Below are positions 34,370 through 43,536 of a DNA stretch of 64,000 bases, piece after piece. How positions within the stretch are numbered: the first letter of the stretch is position 1; each line of letters begins with the position of its first letter. The stretch comes from Streptomyces sp. NBC_01283 (GTDB lineage Bacteria > Actinomycetota > Actinomycetes > Streptomycetales > Streptomycetaceae): positions 8,900,001 through 8,964,000 of the forward strand of contig NZ_CP108430.1 of the NCBI RefSeq assembly GCF_041435335.1, in the 5' to 3' direction. The translations under genes and the position numbers were made by a program. Below the pieces are notes generated by a model. The model was given only the letters and a program-made list of their open reading frames with translations, was not told the DNA's origin and searched no databases.

Positions 34370-35155
34370 ATGATCCCGATGCCCTTGACCAGGGTGACGG
34401 CCGGGCCGGCGAACAGGGTCGCCGGACGGTGGGTCGGACATGACGGGGGGCTCGCGTTGGATCGCCTGGCCGGAGCGGATTCGGAGCCCGCGGTGCTGCC
34501 CGCCGCGCTACGCGCCTGGCTCGGGCTGATCGCGGCCCTCGCCGCGCTGGTGGTCGTCCTGCTCGGAGTGCTGTACGCCGGCCACAGCGAGCCCGGCACG
34601 GTGGACAGATGGGTCATCGAGCCGACGGCGGACAGCGTGCGGCCGCCGTGGCGGTACGTCGCTCTGGCCACGGACTTCCTGGGGGAGCCCGCCGGGTCGG
34701 CGACGCTGATCGTGGCCGTCGTGGCGGGCTGCCTGTTGCTTCGGCGCCCTCGAGCAGCTGTGTTCGTCGTTGTGGGAGTAGGCGTGACCGTCGTGACGGC
34801 GACGCTGCTCAAGTTCCTTGTGGGACGCACCATCCACGGTGACGACAACCTGTCCTACCCCAGCGGGCACACCGCCTTCCTCACCGCGCTCGTCCTCATG
34901 ATGGCGCTGCTCGCGGCGGGCCGGCTCGGCCTCGGCAGGACGGCCGGGACGCTGCTCGTGCTCGCCGCCGCGCTGGTTGCCGGTGCCGCCATGGGCTGGG
35001 CGCAGGTCGCCCTGGGCGCCCACTACCCGACCGACGTCCTCGGAGGCTGGTGCACGGCGCTGGCGGTGACACCGGCGACCGCGTGGCTGGTCGACCGGAC
35101 GGCCGACCGGCGGGCCGACCGGACGGCCGACGCCGGTCGGCAGGAGCATCGCTGA
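34370..35155 (+). CDS. PAP2-family membrane phosphatase
   Basis: 261 residues with about six hydrophobic segments. PAP2 motifs: KFLVGRTIHGD (motif 1, Lys and Arg), SYPSGHTAF (motif 2, catalytic-support His) and VALGAHYPTDVLGGW (motif 3, nucleophilic His and Asp). The Ser-Arg that normally precedes motif 3 is Ala-Gln here (WAQVALGAHYP), so activity may be altered. Such proteins dephosphorylate lipid phosphates, including undecaprenyl pyrophosphate recycled after polymer assembly. It converges on the 21-gene polysaccharide operon with only 27 bases between stops, which makes a link plausible, but it is on the other strand. Confidence 0.85.
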   Translation: MIPMPLTRVTAGPANRVAGRWVGHDGGLALDRLAGADSEPAVLPAALRAWLGLIAALAALVVVLLGVLYAGHSEPGTVDRWVIEPTADSVRPPWRYVALATDFLGEPAGSATLIVAVVAGCLLLRRPRAAVFVVVGVGVTVVTATLLKFLVGRTIHGDDNLSYPSGHTAFLTALVLMMALLAAGRLGLGRTAGTLLVLAAALVAGAAMGWAQVALGAHYPTDVLGGWCTALAVTPATAWLVDRTADRRADRTADAGRQEHR

Positions 35156-35182
35156 CGTCACGTCACGCCGTGCCGCATCACC

Positions 35183-36544
35183 TCACGCCAAGCGGCGGAA
35201 CACCGGCTTCACCGGTCGCCCGCCCAGCCAGGGGGTGGGGTCGGTGGCGTCCAGGGCCTTCCGGTACACCGCGCACGCCTGGGCCACCACCTCGACGGTG
35301 CGGTCGATGTCGGCGTCGCTGAGCGCGCTGCTCACCACGAACGACGGGGCGAGCACGCCGCCCGCCAGGAGCCGGCGCAGGAACAGGGTGCGGTACTCCT
35401 GCGACGGCTGCCCGTTCTCGTCGAGGGTGGCGAAGACCAAGTTGCTGGCCCGGCCCCGGACAACGATGTGCTCGCCGACGCCCATGCCGGCCGCGGCATC
35501 GCGGACACCGGCGGCCAAACGCTCGCCGAGGGCGTGCAGCCGCGCGGTGACACCCTCTTCGACGTAGGTGGCCTGCACGGCCATCGCGGCTGCCAGCGAG
35601 TGCGTTTCCGCACCGTGCGTGGTGGACAGCAGGAACACTCGCTCGCCGGAGTGGCGCAGCCCGCCCCGCTCCATCAGATCGCGGCGCCCGGCAAGGGCGG
35701 AGACGGCGAACCCGTTGCCCAGCGCCTTGCCGAACGTGGAGAGGTCGGGGACGACGCCGTACAGGCCCTGCGCGCCCGCCTCGGACCAGCGGAACCCGGT
35801 GATCATCTCGTCGAAGACCAGTACGCAGCCGTGCCGGTCGGCAAGATCACGCAGGCCGGCGAGATACCCGGGCGGAGGCTCGGTGTGGCCCGCGGGTTCG
35901 AGGATCAGGCAGGCGACCTCCCCCTGGTACCGGGTGAGCAACTCCTCCGTGGCGGCCAGGTCCCCGTACGGGAACGCCACGGTGAGCTCAGTGGTCGACG
36001 CCGGAATACCGGCGGACATCGGAGTGGTGCCGATGAACCAGTCGTCGACGGAGAAGAACGGATGGTCACCGCAGATGGCCACCCGCGGGCGTCCGGTGGC
36101 GGCGCGGGCGAGACGTACCGCGGCGGTGGTGGCGTCGGAGCCGTTCTTCGTGAACTTCACCATCTCGGCGGTCGGTACCGTGGCCAGGAAGCGTTCCGCG
36201 GCCTCGACCTCCACGAAGGAGGGCCGGACGAAGTTGCTCCCTCGGCCGATCTCCCGTCGCACCGCCTCGATCACGCGCGGGTGGGCGTGGCCGAGGCTCA
36301 CCGACCGCAGGCCGGAGCCGTACTCGATGTAGCGGTTGCCGTCGACGTCCCACACGTGTGCGCCGCTGCCGTGGCTGATGACCGGGGCCAGGTCCTCGGG
36401 GTACTGGTCGTCGCCCTTGGCGTAGGTGTGAGCGCCCCCGGGGACCATGGCGTGCAGCCGCTCGTTCGCCCGCCGCGACCGGGGGAGGAGGAACTCCTCG
36501 GTGCTGTCAGGGCTTTCGGTGTCTTCGGTGTGTTCGGTGTCCAC
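35183..36544 (-). CDS. Class III PLP aminotransferase (glutamate-1-semialdehyde aminomutase-like)
   Basis: 453 residues; PLP-binding Lys273 in STFGKALGNGF, preceded by VLVFDEMITGFRWSEAGAQ (Asp that binds the pyridine N). PGGAHTYAKGDDQYPEDLAPVISHGSGAHVWDVDGNRYIEYG is the N-terminal signature of GSA-aminomutase-like enzymes. In polysaccharide loci this branch is used as a sugar aminotransferase or to modify a sugar side chain, not for heme. Last of 21 genes in the operon, seven bases after the RmlC-like gene. Likely acts on the nucleotide sugar made by neighbouring genes; exact substrate unknown. Confidence 0.85.
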   Translation of the reverse strand: MDTEHTEDTESPDSTEEFLLPRSRRANERLHAMVPGGAHTYAKGDDQYPEDLAPVISHGSGAHVWDVDGNRYIEYGSGLRSVSLGHAHPRVIEAVRREIGRGSNFVRPSFVEVEAAERFLATVPTAEMVKFTKNGSDATTAAVRLARAATGRPRVAICGDHPFFSVDDWFIGTTPMSAGIPASTTELTVAFPYGDLAATEELLTRYQGEVACLILEPAGHTEPPPGYLAGLRDLADRHGCVLVFDEMITGFRWSEAGAQGLYGVVPDLSTFGKALGNGFAVSALAGRRDLMERGGLRHSGERVFLLSTTHGAETHSLAAAMAVQATYVEEGVTARLHALGERLAAGVRDAAAGMGVGEHIVVRGRASNLVFATLDENGQPSQEYRTLFLRRLLAGGVLAPSFVVSSALSDADIDRTVEVVAQACAVYRKALDATDPTPWLGGRPVKPVFRRLA

Positions 36545-36551
36545 GCCGGCC

Positions 36552-37103
36552 TCAACTCTCCTTGTGCTTCAGGACCTCGGCGAGGCTCGGGGCCTCCCGG
36601 TCCCGCTGGGACATCGACGTGACCGGCAGCGGCCACGGAATGGCGAGCTCCGGATCGTCGAAGGCGATCGTCACGTCCTCGGCCGGATCGTGCGGGCGGT
36701 CGATCCGGTACGAGGTGTCGGCGGTCTCGGTCAGGGCCTGGAAGCCGTGCGCGCACCCCGCCGGGATGTACAGGGTCGCCTGCGTCTCGTCGGACAGTTC
36801 GAAGAAGGCCCGGTTGCGGTAGGTCGGCGAGTCCGTCCGCAGGTCCACGACGACATCGAAGATCTTCCCGTACGAGCACCGCACGAGCTTGGCCTCCCCG
36901 GCACCGGAGCGCAGGTGCAGGCCGCGCAGCACGCCCCGGACCGAGCGGGACAGGCTGTCCTGGATGAAGGCGTTCGGGTCGAGGCCCACCGAGCGGACCA
37001 CGTCGGCGTCGAAGGTGCGGCTGAAGAAGCCGCGCTCGTCGGCGTACGGCGTCGGCTCGAAGAGGTACGCGCCGTCGATCGCCGGGACTTCGGTCGCTTT
37101 CAT
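36552..37103 (-). CDS. dTDP-4-dehydrorhamnose 3,5-epimerase-like protein (RmlC family)
   Basis: 183-residue cupin. The RmlC catalytic pair is visible: His63 in RGLHLRSG and Tyr132 in ADTSYRID, with AGCAHGFQAL giving His119. Canonical RmlC epimerises C3/C5 of dTDP-4-keto-6-deoxyglucose. The window has no rmlA/B/D, and the operon carries a different nucleotidyltransferase, so this enzyme probably epimerises another 4-keto sugar. Start overlaps the pyruvyl transferase stop (ATGA). Confidence 0.87.
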   Translation of the reverse strand: MKATEVPAIDGAYLFEPTPYADERGFFSRTFDADVVRSVGLDPNAFIQDSLSRSVRGVLRGLHLRSGAGEAKLVRCSYGKIFDVVVDLRTDSPTYRNRAFFELSDETQATLYIPAGCAHGFQALTETADTSYRIDRPHDPAEDVTIAFDDPELAIPWPLPVTSMSQRDREAPSLAEVLKHKES

Positions 37104-38344
37104 GGGGTCTCCCGCTTTGCATGGGCGTGGGCATAGGTGCGGTCGGCCGTCGGGAACAAGGCCGCGGTCAGGGCGGTGAATTGGTGCTCCAGACGCCGGG
37201 CGGCGGCCGCGTTCCGCTCGGCGAGCGTCCGCCGCAGCTCCGCCGACCGCTGCTCCAGCTCACGGAACTGTTCGAGCAGCCGGTCGGCGTCGACCTCGCG
37301 GGCCGGGTGGCGGTACGCGGCAAGGCCCATCTCGGTCATGAGCGCGTCGCTCTTCGCCGCGTAGCTGAGCGCGAGCGTCGGTGTGCCGACCTTCAGGGCG
37401 CAGATCAGGTTGTGATAGCGGGTCGCCACCACGGAGTCGGCAGCCGCCATCTCCTTCATCAGGTCGGCGAGGGAGGCCGCGTCGGAGGCGGTGACCAGCG
37501 GCGAGTCCACCGCGTCGATGATCGCCGTGACCACCGGCGCATCGCACGCGTCGCCGGTGACCAGCCGGACCGGCCTGCCGTCCTCCACCAGCGCGCGGAC
37601 GAAACGGGTCGTCCCGTCGAGGTAACGCCGGTAGATCTCCTCGGCCCGGTCGCGGTCGTCGTTGCCGCCGTGGAACGCCATGACACCGACACATACCGGG
37701 CCCGGCGCACCTGAGGGCGCGCTCGCCGGCTGCGTCGGCAGGGCGAAGGCGAGGTCCGGATACACCTCGTCCCGCGTGGTGTTCACGCCCATCGCCCGCA
37801 TCGCGTCGCGGGACAGGGCGTCCCGGTACGACCGGTACGTGGCAAGCCGCGCCGCCCAGCGCACCAGCGCCCGGGTCGGCCGGTCGCTGATCGTGTCCGC
37901 GCCGACGCCGACCAGCGCGACCCGGGTGCCGACCAGACGGCCGCTCGCGCAGAGCAGGAACAGCGAGTACGGGAAGCCCCACGGGCGCAGCGGCAGCGTG
38001 GCCTCCAGGACGCCCATGCCCGGCACGATCACCACGTCGTGCCTGCGCACCCAGGCGGCGGTGCGTACGACGTCGACGAGTTTGCCCAGACCCTTGGCCG
38101 CGATCGCGCCCGCACGGGACGCGGTCCGGTACTCCCCGCGGTACCAGTGCAGCCGCGTCGCGGGGATCCGATACCTGCTCGCGACGACTTCGGGGCCACC
38201 GCACAGCGCGTCCACGGCAGCCTCCGGGTGCTCGGCGCGAAGGTAGCCGAGCACGGCCTCGAGCGATCCGTCGTTGCCGAGGTTGCCGGAGCCGAGCAGG
38301 CCGAACACCCCCACGCGCACCGGGGGTTCGTCCGCGGACCTCAT
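37100..38344 (-). CDS. Polysaccharide pyruvyl transferase family protein
   Basis: 414 residues with the family opening VRVGVFGLLGSGNLGNDGSLEAVLGYLRAEHPEAAVDAL, central VGVGADTISDRPTRALVRWAARLATYRSYRDALSRDAMRAMGV and a later VVATRYHNLICALKVGTPTLALSYAAKSDALM. CsaB/WcaK-type members add ketal-linked pyruvate from PEP to sugars, giving acidic polymers or anchoring S-layer proteins. A Glu/Arg/Ala-rich C-terminal helix follows. Overlaps both neighbours (ATGA each). Suggests the polymer is pyruvylated. Confidence 0.85.
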   Translation of the reverse strand: MRSADEPPVRVGVFGLLGSGNLGNDGSLEAVLGYLRAEHPEAAVDALCGGPEVVASRYRIPATRLHWYRGEYRTASRAGAIAAKGLGKLVDVVRTAAWVRRHDVVIVPGMGVLEATLPLRPWGFPYSLFLLCASGRLVGTRVALVGVGADTISDRPTRALVRWAARLATYRSYRDALSRDAMRAMGVNTTRDEVYPDLAFALPTQPASAPSGAPGPVCVGVMAFHGGNDDRDRAEEIYRRYLDGTTRFVRALVEDGRPVRLVTGDACDAPVVTAIIDAVDSPLVTASDAASLADLMKEMAAADSVVATRYHNLICALKVGTPTLALSYAAKSDALMTEMGLAAYRHPAREVDADRLLEQFRELEQRSAELRRTLAERNAAAARRLEHQFTALTAALFPTADRTYAHAHAKRETP

Positions 38345-39297
38345 GCCTGCCCACCTCCACGGCCTTCACGGCCCGCGACGACGTCGTCGACGGAGACGGT
38401 GAGGCCGCCCGGGTCGGCCGGCGCGCGGTCCTCGACCCGCTCGCCCGCGCCGGGACGGACCCGGCTCGTCATCCACGCGGCCAGGTGGCGATAGCAGGCG
38501 CGCCGGTCGGCCGCGGACAGCGGCGCCCGCCGGATCGCCGAGGTGAAGCCCCAGACGTACTCGGCGAGCAGTCGGGGCGTCGGGTGCAGCGGGCCCGCCC
38601 GGCGCGGGTCCAGGTTGACGCACCGGGAGCGCTTGCTCGGGTTGGCCCGCTCGGCGCGGGTGGGGTGGTCGCGGCGGAAGTAGAGGAGCTCGGGCACCTG
38701 GTGGAAGGGCCCGTGCAGGACGATCTCGGCGACGAACGTGCGGTCCGCGTGGTGGTAGCTGTCGTGCGGCTTCACCCGGCGCAGCATGTCGGCCCGCATC
38801 ACCCCGTAGAAGTCGTCGCCCCCGGGCTCGAACAGGAAACTGCGGAACCGCTCCGGCGCGTGCGGCGAGTCGGTGGCGATCCCGTACTCGTAGGGGACCT
38901 TCACCTGCCCCTCGCCGTCGATGACCGCCTGGCCGGAGTGCGCGAGGACCACGTCCGGCCGCTCGTCCAGCGCCTCCACGCAGCGCAGCAGCAGGTCCCG
39001 GGCGTAGAGGTCGTCGTGCGAGGCCCACTTGAACAGCTCGCCCTGGCACCGGGTGAACACGTAGTTGTGGTTCGGCGCGGCGCCGATGTTGCGCAGGAGG
39101 CGGATGTAGCGGATGCGTGAGTCCTGCGCGGCGTACTTGCGGCAGATGTCCTGGGTTCCGTCGGTCGAGGCGTTGTCGGAGATGACCAGCTCGAAGTCCT
39201 CGTAGGTCTGGCCGAGCAGGGCGTCGAGCGACTCGGCGAGATACTCCTCGCCGTTGTACACGGGCAGGCCGATGCTCAGCCTGGGTTGCGCGGTCAT
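38341..39297 (-). CDS. Glycosyltransferase family 2
   Basis: 318 residues. GT-A fold: RLSIGLPVYNGEEYLAESLDALLGQTYEDFELVISDNASTDGTQDI, metal-binding KWASHDDLYARD, and the acceptor-side YRRDHPTRAER-like region (LLYFRRDHPTRAE). ATG 39297 overlaps the flippase stop. Inverting transfer of a nucleotide sugar on the cytoplasmic face to the lipid-linked repeat unit. The Arg/Glu-rich C-terminal 60 residues extend past the catalytic fold. Confidence 0.88.
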   Translation of the reverse strand: MTAQPRLSIGLPVYNGEEYLAESLDALLGQTYEDFELVISDNASTDGTQDICRKYAAQDSRIRYIRLLRNIGAAPNHNYVFTRCQGELFKWASHDDLYARDLLLRCVEALDERPDVVLAHSGQAVIDGEGQVKVPYEYGIATDSPHAPERFRSFLFEPGGDDFYGVMRADMLRRVKPHDSYHHADRTFVAEIVLHGPFHQVPELLYFRRDHPTRAERANPSKRSRCVNLDPRRAGPLHPTPRLLAEYVWGFTSAIRRAPLSAADRRACYRHLAAWMTSRVRPGAGERVEDRAPADPGGLTVSVDDVVAGREGRGGGQA

Positions 39298-40592
39298 GAA
39301 GTCCTCACTTCGGGAATGGAGTTGTGGTGGCGCTCGCGCAGGGCGGCCCGCAACTGCAGCCACCACACGGCCGAGCCGCAGACGGTCGCGGCGGCGACGC
39401 CCCAGGCCGAGCCGACCGTGCCGGCCAGGGCCGCCCCGCCGAGCCCGCCGGCGACGTAGCAGGCGGAGGCGAACAACTGGCTGCGCAGGCTGCGCCGGGC
39501 CGCGGCGAGCGCGCGGAGACCGGCAGCCGCGCCGGTGCCGAGGCCGGCGCCCGCGACACCGAGCGTGACCGGCACGATGAGCTCCGACGCCGAGCCCCAG
39601 ACGTCGCCGAGCACGAACTCGCCGAGCCGGTCCGGCATCAGGAGCAGCGCCGCGCCCCAGAGCAGCGCGGCGACGGCCTGTACGCCGCCGAGCAGGAGAC
39701 AGAAGACGCCGAGGCGGTGCGGGGCCTGCCGCAGCACGCGTGCCGCCTCCGCGACGGTGACCAGCGAGAGGCCCATCAGTACGGCCATGAACGGGCCGAG
39801 CAGGAGCTCGGCGCCGCGGACCACACCCACCGCGCTGACCCCGACGATCGCGCCGAGCCCGTACGCCCGCAGTTGGCTCGCGCCGCTGACACCGACGTTC
39901 TCGACCAGGTACCGGTAGCTGAGATCGCGGTGCACACGAAGCCACTCGCGTCCCCCGGTCAACCGCGGCCGGATCCCGGACTGGAAGCAGCCGTACACCG
40001 CGGCCACCGCGGCGGACGCGCCCCAGGCGAGCACGAAAGCGGACACGCTGCCCACGCGGGCCGCGACCACCATGGCGGGGACGAGCGCGACGCCCCACAC
40101 GACGTCGTTGACGAACGCCTTGCGCCCGGCGCCCGCGGCGAAGAACGCGTACCGCCAGGCGTCCTGCAACAGCAGCCCCGGCAGCATGACGCCGAGGCAG
40201 GCGAACGCGGGCCCGACACTCCCGCCGAGGGCGAGGCCGATCACCAGACACGCCGCGCCGATGGCGGTACCGACACCGAGCGCGGTGCCCGAGGACCGGG
40301 CCACCGCACCGCGCCAGGAGTCGTCCGGCACCCCGCTGAAGCGCACCACGAGCGGGTCGGTGGCAAGGCCGCGGGAGACGCTGAGCACCACGCCGTACGT
40401 CACCCAGGCCAGGCTGAACACGCCGAACGCGGTCAGCCCCAGCGAGCGGGCCACGTAGATGCCCACCACGAAGTTGGACAAGCTCGAGGCCGCCTGGTCG
40501 GCGAGCCCCCAGGACAGCCGGCCGACGATGGCCCGGCGGGCGGGTCCTGCCGGTGTCGTCGTCTTGTCCTCCTCGGTGGTCATCGGCGTCAT
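39294..40592 (-). CDS. Wzx-like polysaccharide flippase (MOP superfamily)
   Basis: 432 residues, about twelve hydrophobic segments. N-terminus: LSWGLADQAASSLSNFVVGIYVARSLGLTAFGVFSLAWV, typical of Wzx/PST transporters. It should translocate the undecaprenyl-linked repeat unit across the membrane to the Wzy polymerase. ATG 40592 overlaps the stop of the DUF4910 gene; its stop overlaps the GT2 gene. The Gly/Ala-rich helices are consistent with the host GC content. Confidence 0.85.
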   Translation of the reverse strand: MTPMTTEEDKTTTPAGPARRAIVGRLSWGLADQAASSLSNFVVGIYVARSLGLTAFGVFSLAWVTYGVVLSVSRGLATDPLVVRFSGVPDDSWRGAVARSSGTALGVGTAIGAACLVIGLALGGSVGPAFACLGVMLPGLLLQDAWRYAFFAAGAGRKAFVNDVVWGVALVPAMVVAARVGSVSAFVLAWGASAAVAAVYGCFQSGIRPRLTGGREWLRVHRDLSYRYLVENVGVSGASQLRAYGLGAIVGVSAVGVVRGAELLLGPFMAVLMGLSLVTVAEAARVLRQAPHRLGVFCLLLGGVQAVAALLWGAALLLMPDRLGEFVLGDVWGSASELIVPVTLGVAGAGLGTGAAAGLRALAAARRSLRSQLFASACYVAGGLGGAALAGTVGSAWGVAAATVCGSAVWWLQLRAALRERHHNSIPEVRTS

Positions 40593-41863
40593 TCCTTGAT
40601 CAGCGCGGCGGCGTGCAGGGCGTCGGCCGCGGCGGCGACGGTGTCGAACGGCAGCCCGGAGCGCTCGGCCACGTCAAGAAGACCGTGCTCGCCGTCGGAG
40701 AGGCTGAGCACCCAGAGCATGGCCATCTGGGCCTGCTTCGTGTCGCTGCGACCGCCGAGCGCGTCGTACAACCCACGCCTGCCCAGCTGGGGTTCGCCGT
40801 AAGGGCTGAGGTTGATGTACCTCCGATTGCGGTCGAGCACGGCGAATGCCTCGCGGCAGACGGCGAGGGTGTCCGCCATCGCCTCCGGGGAGACGAAGTC
40901 CGGGTTGTCCGCCGAGGTGTGGTACTCGGGGTAGCCCGCGTACGGCGTCCGGCTGAGCGAGCCCACGCCGAGATCGAACCCGGGGGAGCAGTACTGCCGC
41001 TCGTCGTAGCCGTACGGCGTGAACTCGTTGACGTGGTGCGGGCGTTCGGACGCGGTGAGCACGTGCCGCATCACCCGGTCGATCTCCGCGTCGCCGCGCC
41101 TGCTCTGCTTGTACGTCAACTGGCCCGAGTCACCGGCGCAGGCCAGCACAAGGCCGTGCTTGACCCGCTCCACCCGCTCCGCGTTGCGCGCCAGCCAAGT
41201 GATCGCCCCGACGGTGCCGGGCGCGAAGATGAACCGGTAGGTGTAGTAAGGCGTCTGCTCCGCGAGCGCCCGCGCCAGGAACGTCGCCACCGCGATGCCG
41301 GCCAGGTTGTCGTTGGCCAGAGACGGGTGGCAGACGTGGCAGGAGACGATCACCTCGTCCGGGACCTGCCCGGGGACCACGTGCTCGGCGTAGGTGAGGT
41401 GACCGTCGGCGATGGTCGAGTCGATGCGGACCTCGTACTCACCGTCCGGCATCGCGTCCAGGGTCTCCTGGGCCAGGCAGAATCCCCACTCCGGCTTGTA
41501 GTAGCTGGTGCGGTACGGCACCCAGCTCGGATGGTCCGGCAAGGTGTGCAGGTGCTCACGCAGCTCGGAGAGGGGCATGGTCGCCGACACCGGCACGCTG
41601 TAGCCGAGCACGTGCAGGCTGGACTCGGCGAAGTCGACGACCCGGTTGCCTGCCATGTCCGCGATGTACGCGTCGCGGATGTTCCACTCCTGGGGCACCG
41701 TCCAGTCGAGCACTTGCGTCCCGGTCGGCACCTCGTGCACCTGCAGCGGGATGTACTCGCCGACGATCTCCAGGGTGGCGCGCACCCCGTCGCCGGTGAT
41801 GCTCCGGCACAGCGGGTACAACCGCTCCACCAGGGTGTGCATTTCTTCGCCGGCCGTGCTCAT
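40589..41863 (-). CDS. DUF4910/DUF2172 aminopeptidase-like protein
   Basis: 424 residues from ATG 41863. Characteristic blocks: LYPLCRSITGDGVRATLEIV, VPQEWNIRDAYIAD, VIVSCHVCHPSLANDNLAGIAVATFLARAL (M28-like metal site, HVCHPSLANDN), and YDERQYCSPGFDLGVGSLSRTPYAGYPEYHTSADN. The C-terminal 70 residues form a winged-helix-like tail (GLYDALGGRSDTKQAQMAMLWVLSLSDGEHGLLDVAERSGL). These proteins recur in surface-polysaccharide loci next to nucleotide-sugar genes; their reaction is unknown but likely amide hydrolysis or amide transfer. Overlaps the SDR gene by ATGA. Confidence 0.85.
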   Translation of the reverse strand: MSTAGEEMHTLVERLYPLCRSITGDGVRATLEIVGEYIPLQVHEVPTGTQVLDWTVPQEWNIRDAYIADMAGNRVVDFAESSLHVLGYSVPVSATMPLSELREHLHTLPDHPSWVPYRTSYYKPEWGFCLAQETLDAMPDGEYEVRIDSTIADGHLTYAEHVVPGQVPDEVIVSCHVCHPSLANDNLAGIAVATFLARALAEQTPYYTYRFIFAPGTVGAITWLARNAERVERVKHGLVLACAGDSGQLTYKQSRRGDAEIDRVMRHVLTASERPHHVNEFTPYGYDERQYCSPGFDLGVGSLSRTPYAGYPEYHTSADNPDFVSPEAMADTLAVCREAFAVLDRNRRYINLSPYGEPQLGRRGLYDALGGRSDTKQAQMAMLWVLSLSDGEHGLLDVAERSGLPFDTVAAAADALHAAALIKE

Positions 41864-42885
41864 CCGCGCCGCCGCAGCGTGTCGTCGACGGAGCCGGCCT
41901 CGGACGCCGCGCGCAGCACGGCGAGGCGGGTGAAGCGTTGCTCGAAGTCCTCCCGGGTCAGCCCGAACTTCCGATAGGCGTCGGCGAGTTCGAGGGCGCC
42001 CTGCTTCACGGTCCACTCGCAGTCGAAGCCGGGGATCGCGGCGCGGAACCGGGAGAAGTCCACCCGGTACGAGCGTGGATCGGCACCGTTCTCGCCGGTG
42101 ATGACCACCTTCGAGCCGGACACCGCCGCGGCGACCTGCTCGGCGATCTCGGCGACCGTGACGTTGTTGACCTCGCTGCCGATGTTGAACGCCCGGTCGT
42201 GCACCGCTTCCCGCGGCGCGTCCAGCGCGGCCGTGAAGGCCCGTGCGATGTCGGCGGCGTGCACCAGCGGACGCCACGGGGTGCCGTCGGAGAGCACGAG
42301 GACCTCGCCGGACAGGAGTGCGTGGCCCACCAGGTTGTTCAGCACGATGTCGGCGCGCAGCCTGGGGGAGTAGCCGAAGGCGGTGGCGTTGCGCATGTAG
42401 ACCGGGCTGAAGTCGCCGTCGGCCAGCGCGTGCAGGTCGTCCTCCACCCGCACCTTGGACTCCGCGTACGGCGTCACAGGGCGCAGCGGGGCGTCCTCGG
42501 TCACCAGGTCGCCGCCCCCGGCGGCTCCATAGACCGAGCAGGTCGACGCGTACAGGAAGCGCCGCACTCCCGCCTCGCGGGCCAGCCGGGCGAGCTGCAC
42601 GGAGGCGTGGTGATTGATGTCGTAGGTGAGCTCCGGCGCAAGCGATCCCAACGGGTCGTTGGACAGCGCGGCCAGGTGGATCACGGCGTCCACGTCGGCC
42701 ACGTGCTCGGCCGTGATGTCGCGCAGGTCCACCCGGTGCCCTGACGGGTCAGCGGGCGGCGGACCAAGGACGCAGTCGGCGAAAAGGCCTGCGTCAAGGC
42801 CGACGACCTCGTGTCCGGCGGCCGTGAGTACCGGGGCCATGACGGTGCCCAGGTATCCCTGGTGTCCGGTGAGCAGTACGCGCAA
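41860..42885 (-). CDS. NAD-dependent sugar epimerase/dehydratase (extended SDR)
   Basis: 341 residues. GHQGYLG (residues 7-13) is the dinucleotide motif; catalytic TPYAESK holds the YxxxK pair with STCSVYG as the Ser/Thr side; HVADVDAVIHLAALSNDPLGS is the usual third block. PWRPLVHAADIARAFTAAL is typical of nucleotide-sugar SDRs. It probably reduces, epimerises or dehydrates the nucleotide sugar methylated by the neighbouring enzyme. Four bases after PIG-L and overlapping DUF4910. Confidence 0.88.
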   Translation of the reverse strand: MRVLLTGHQGYLGTVMAPVLTAAGHEVVGLDAGLFADCVLGPPPADPSGHRVDLRDITAEHVADVDAVIHLAALSNDPLGSLAPELTYDINHHASVQLARLAREAGVRRFLYASTCSVYGAAGGGDLVTEDAPLRPVTPYAESKVRVEDDLHALADGDFSPVYMRNATAFGYSPRLRADIVLNNLVGHALLSGEVLVLSDGTPWRPLVHAADIARAFTAALDAPREAVHDRAFNIGSEVNNVTVAEIAEQVAAAVSGSKVVITGENGADPRSYRVDFSRFRAAIPGFDCEWTVKQGALELADAYRKFGLTREDFEQRFTRLAVLRAASEAGSVDDTLRRRG

Positions 42886-42888
42886 GGT

Positions 42889-43536
42889 TCATTCCCCCAG
42901 GTCGAGAGTGAGTTTGGTGACGGCGAACGCCTCGGCGTAGCGCGCGTGGCATTCGATTCCGCGGATCCGGGCGAGGCCGAGGAAGGCCTCCCGGTCGTAC
43001 CAGGGGCGGTGCCGCTGCGAGGAGTAGTGCTCGTGCAGCAGCCCCACCTTCTGTTCGGCGATCTCCGGGGTCAGGGGCTGGTACGCCCCCATACGGCCGA
43101 GATCGCCGTCCCACTTGACGATCTCGTAGCCGAGCACGAGGTGGTCGCGGAACGCGGTGGGTATCAGCTGGGCCAGGCCGCGGTGATCCTGGTGCGCGTC
43201 ATCGACGCGCGGGGCCAGGATCAGATCCGGCTCGGTCTCCTGGCGCAGTTCCTCGACCGCGGCCTTGGCCTCGTCCCAGTGCACGGGCATTCGGCCGTCC
43301 GGCAGCTTGAGCACGGTGAGGCGCAGGTCGGCGCCCGGGCAGAAAGCGGCGAGCGCGGCCCGCTCCTCCTGCTCGCGCTCGCTGCCACCGCCGGAGAGCA
43401 CCAGCGCGTCGACGCGGATACCCGGGTGCGCGAGGCACAGCGTGAGGAGTGTGCCGCCGGCGCCGATGGCGATGTCGTCGCAGTGCGCGCCCACCGCGAC
43501 GACCCGCTCCAGGCGCCCGGCCCCGAGCCGGATCAC
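42889..43536 (-). CDS. PIG-L family deacetylase
   Basis: 215 residues from GTG 43536, which overlaps the stop of the nucleotidyltransferase gene (GTGA). Zinc motif: AVGAHCDDIAIGAGG (usual HPDDxxxGxGG, with Cys for Pro) and DDAHQDHRGL supplying the second His. It should remove an N-acyl group from a sugar or nucleotide sugar. Together with DUF4910 and the aminotransferase it points to an amino sugar whose amide is changed. Confidence 0.88.
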   Translation of the reverse strand: MIRLGAGRLERVVAVGAHCDDIAIGAGGTLLTLCLAHPGIRVDALVLSGGGSEREQEERAALAAFCPGADLRLTVLKLPDGRMPVHWDEAKAAVEELRQETEPDLILAPRVDDAHQDHRGLAQLIPTAFRDHLVLGYEIVKWDGDLGRMGAYQPLTPEIAEQKVGLLHEHYSSQRHRPWYDREAFLGLARIRGIECHARYAEAFAVTKLTLDLGE

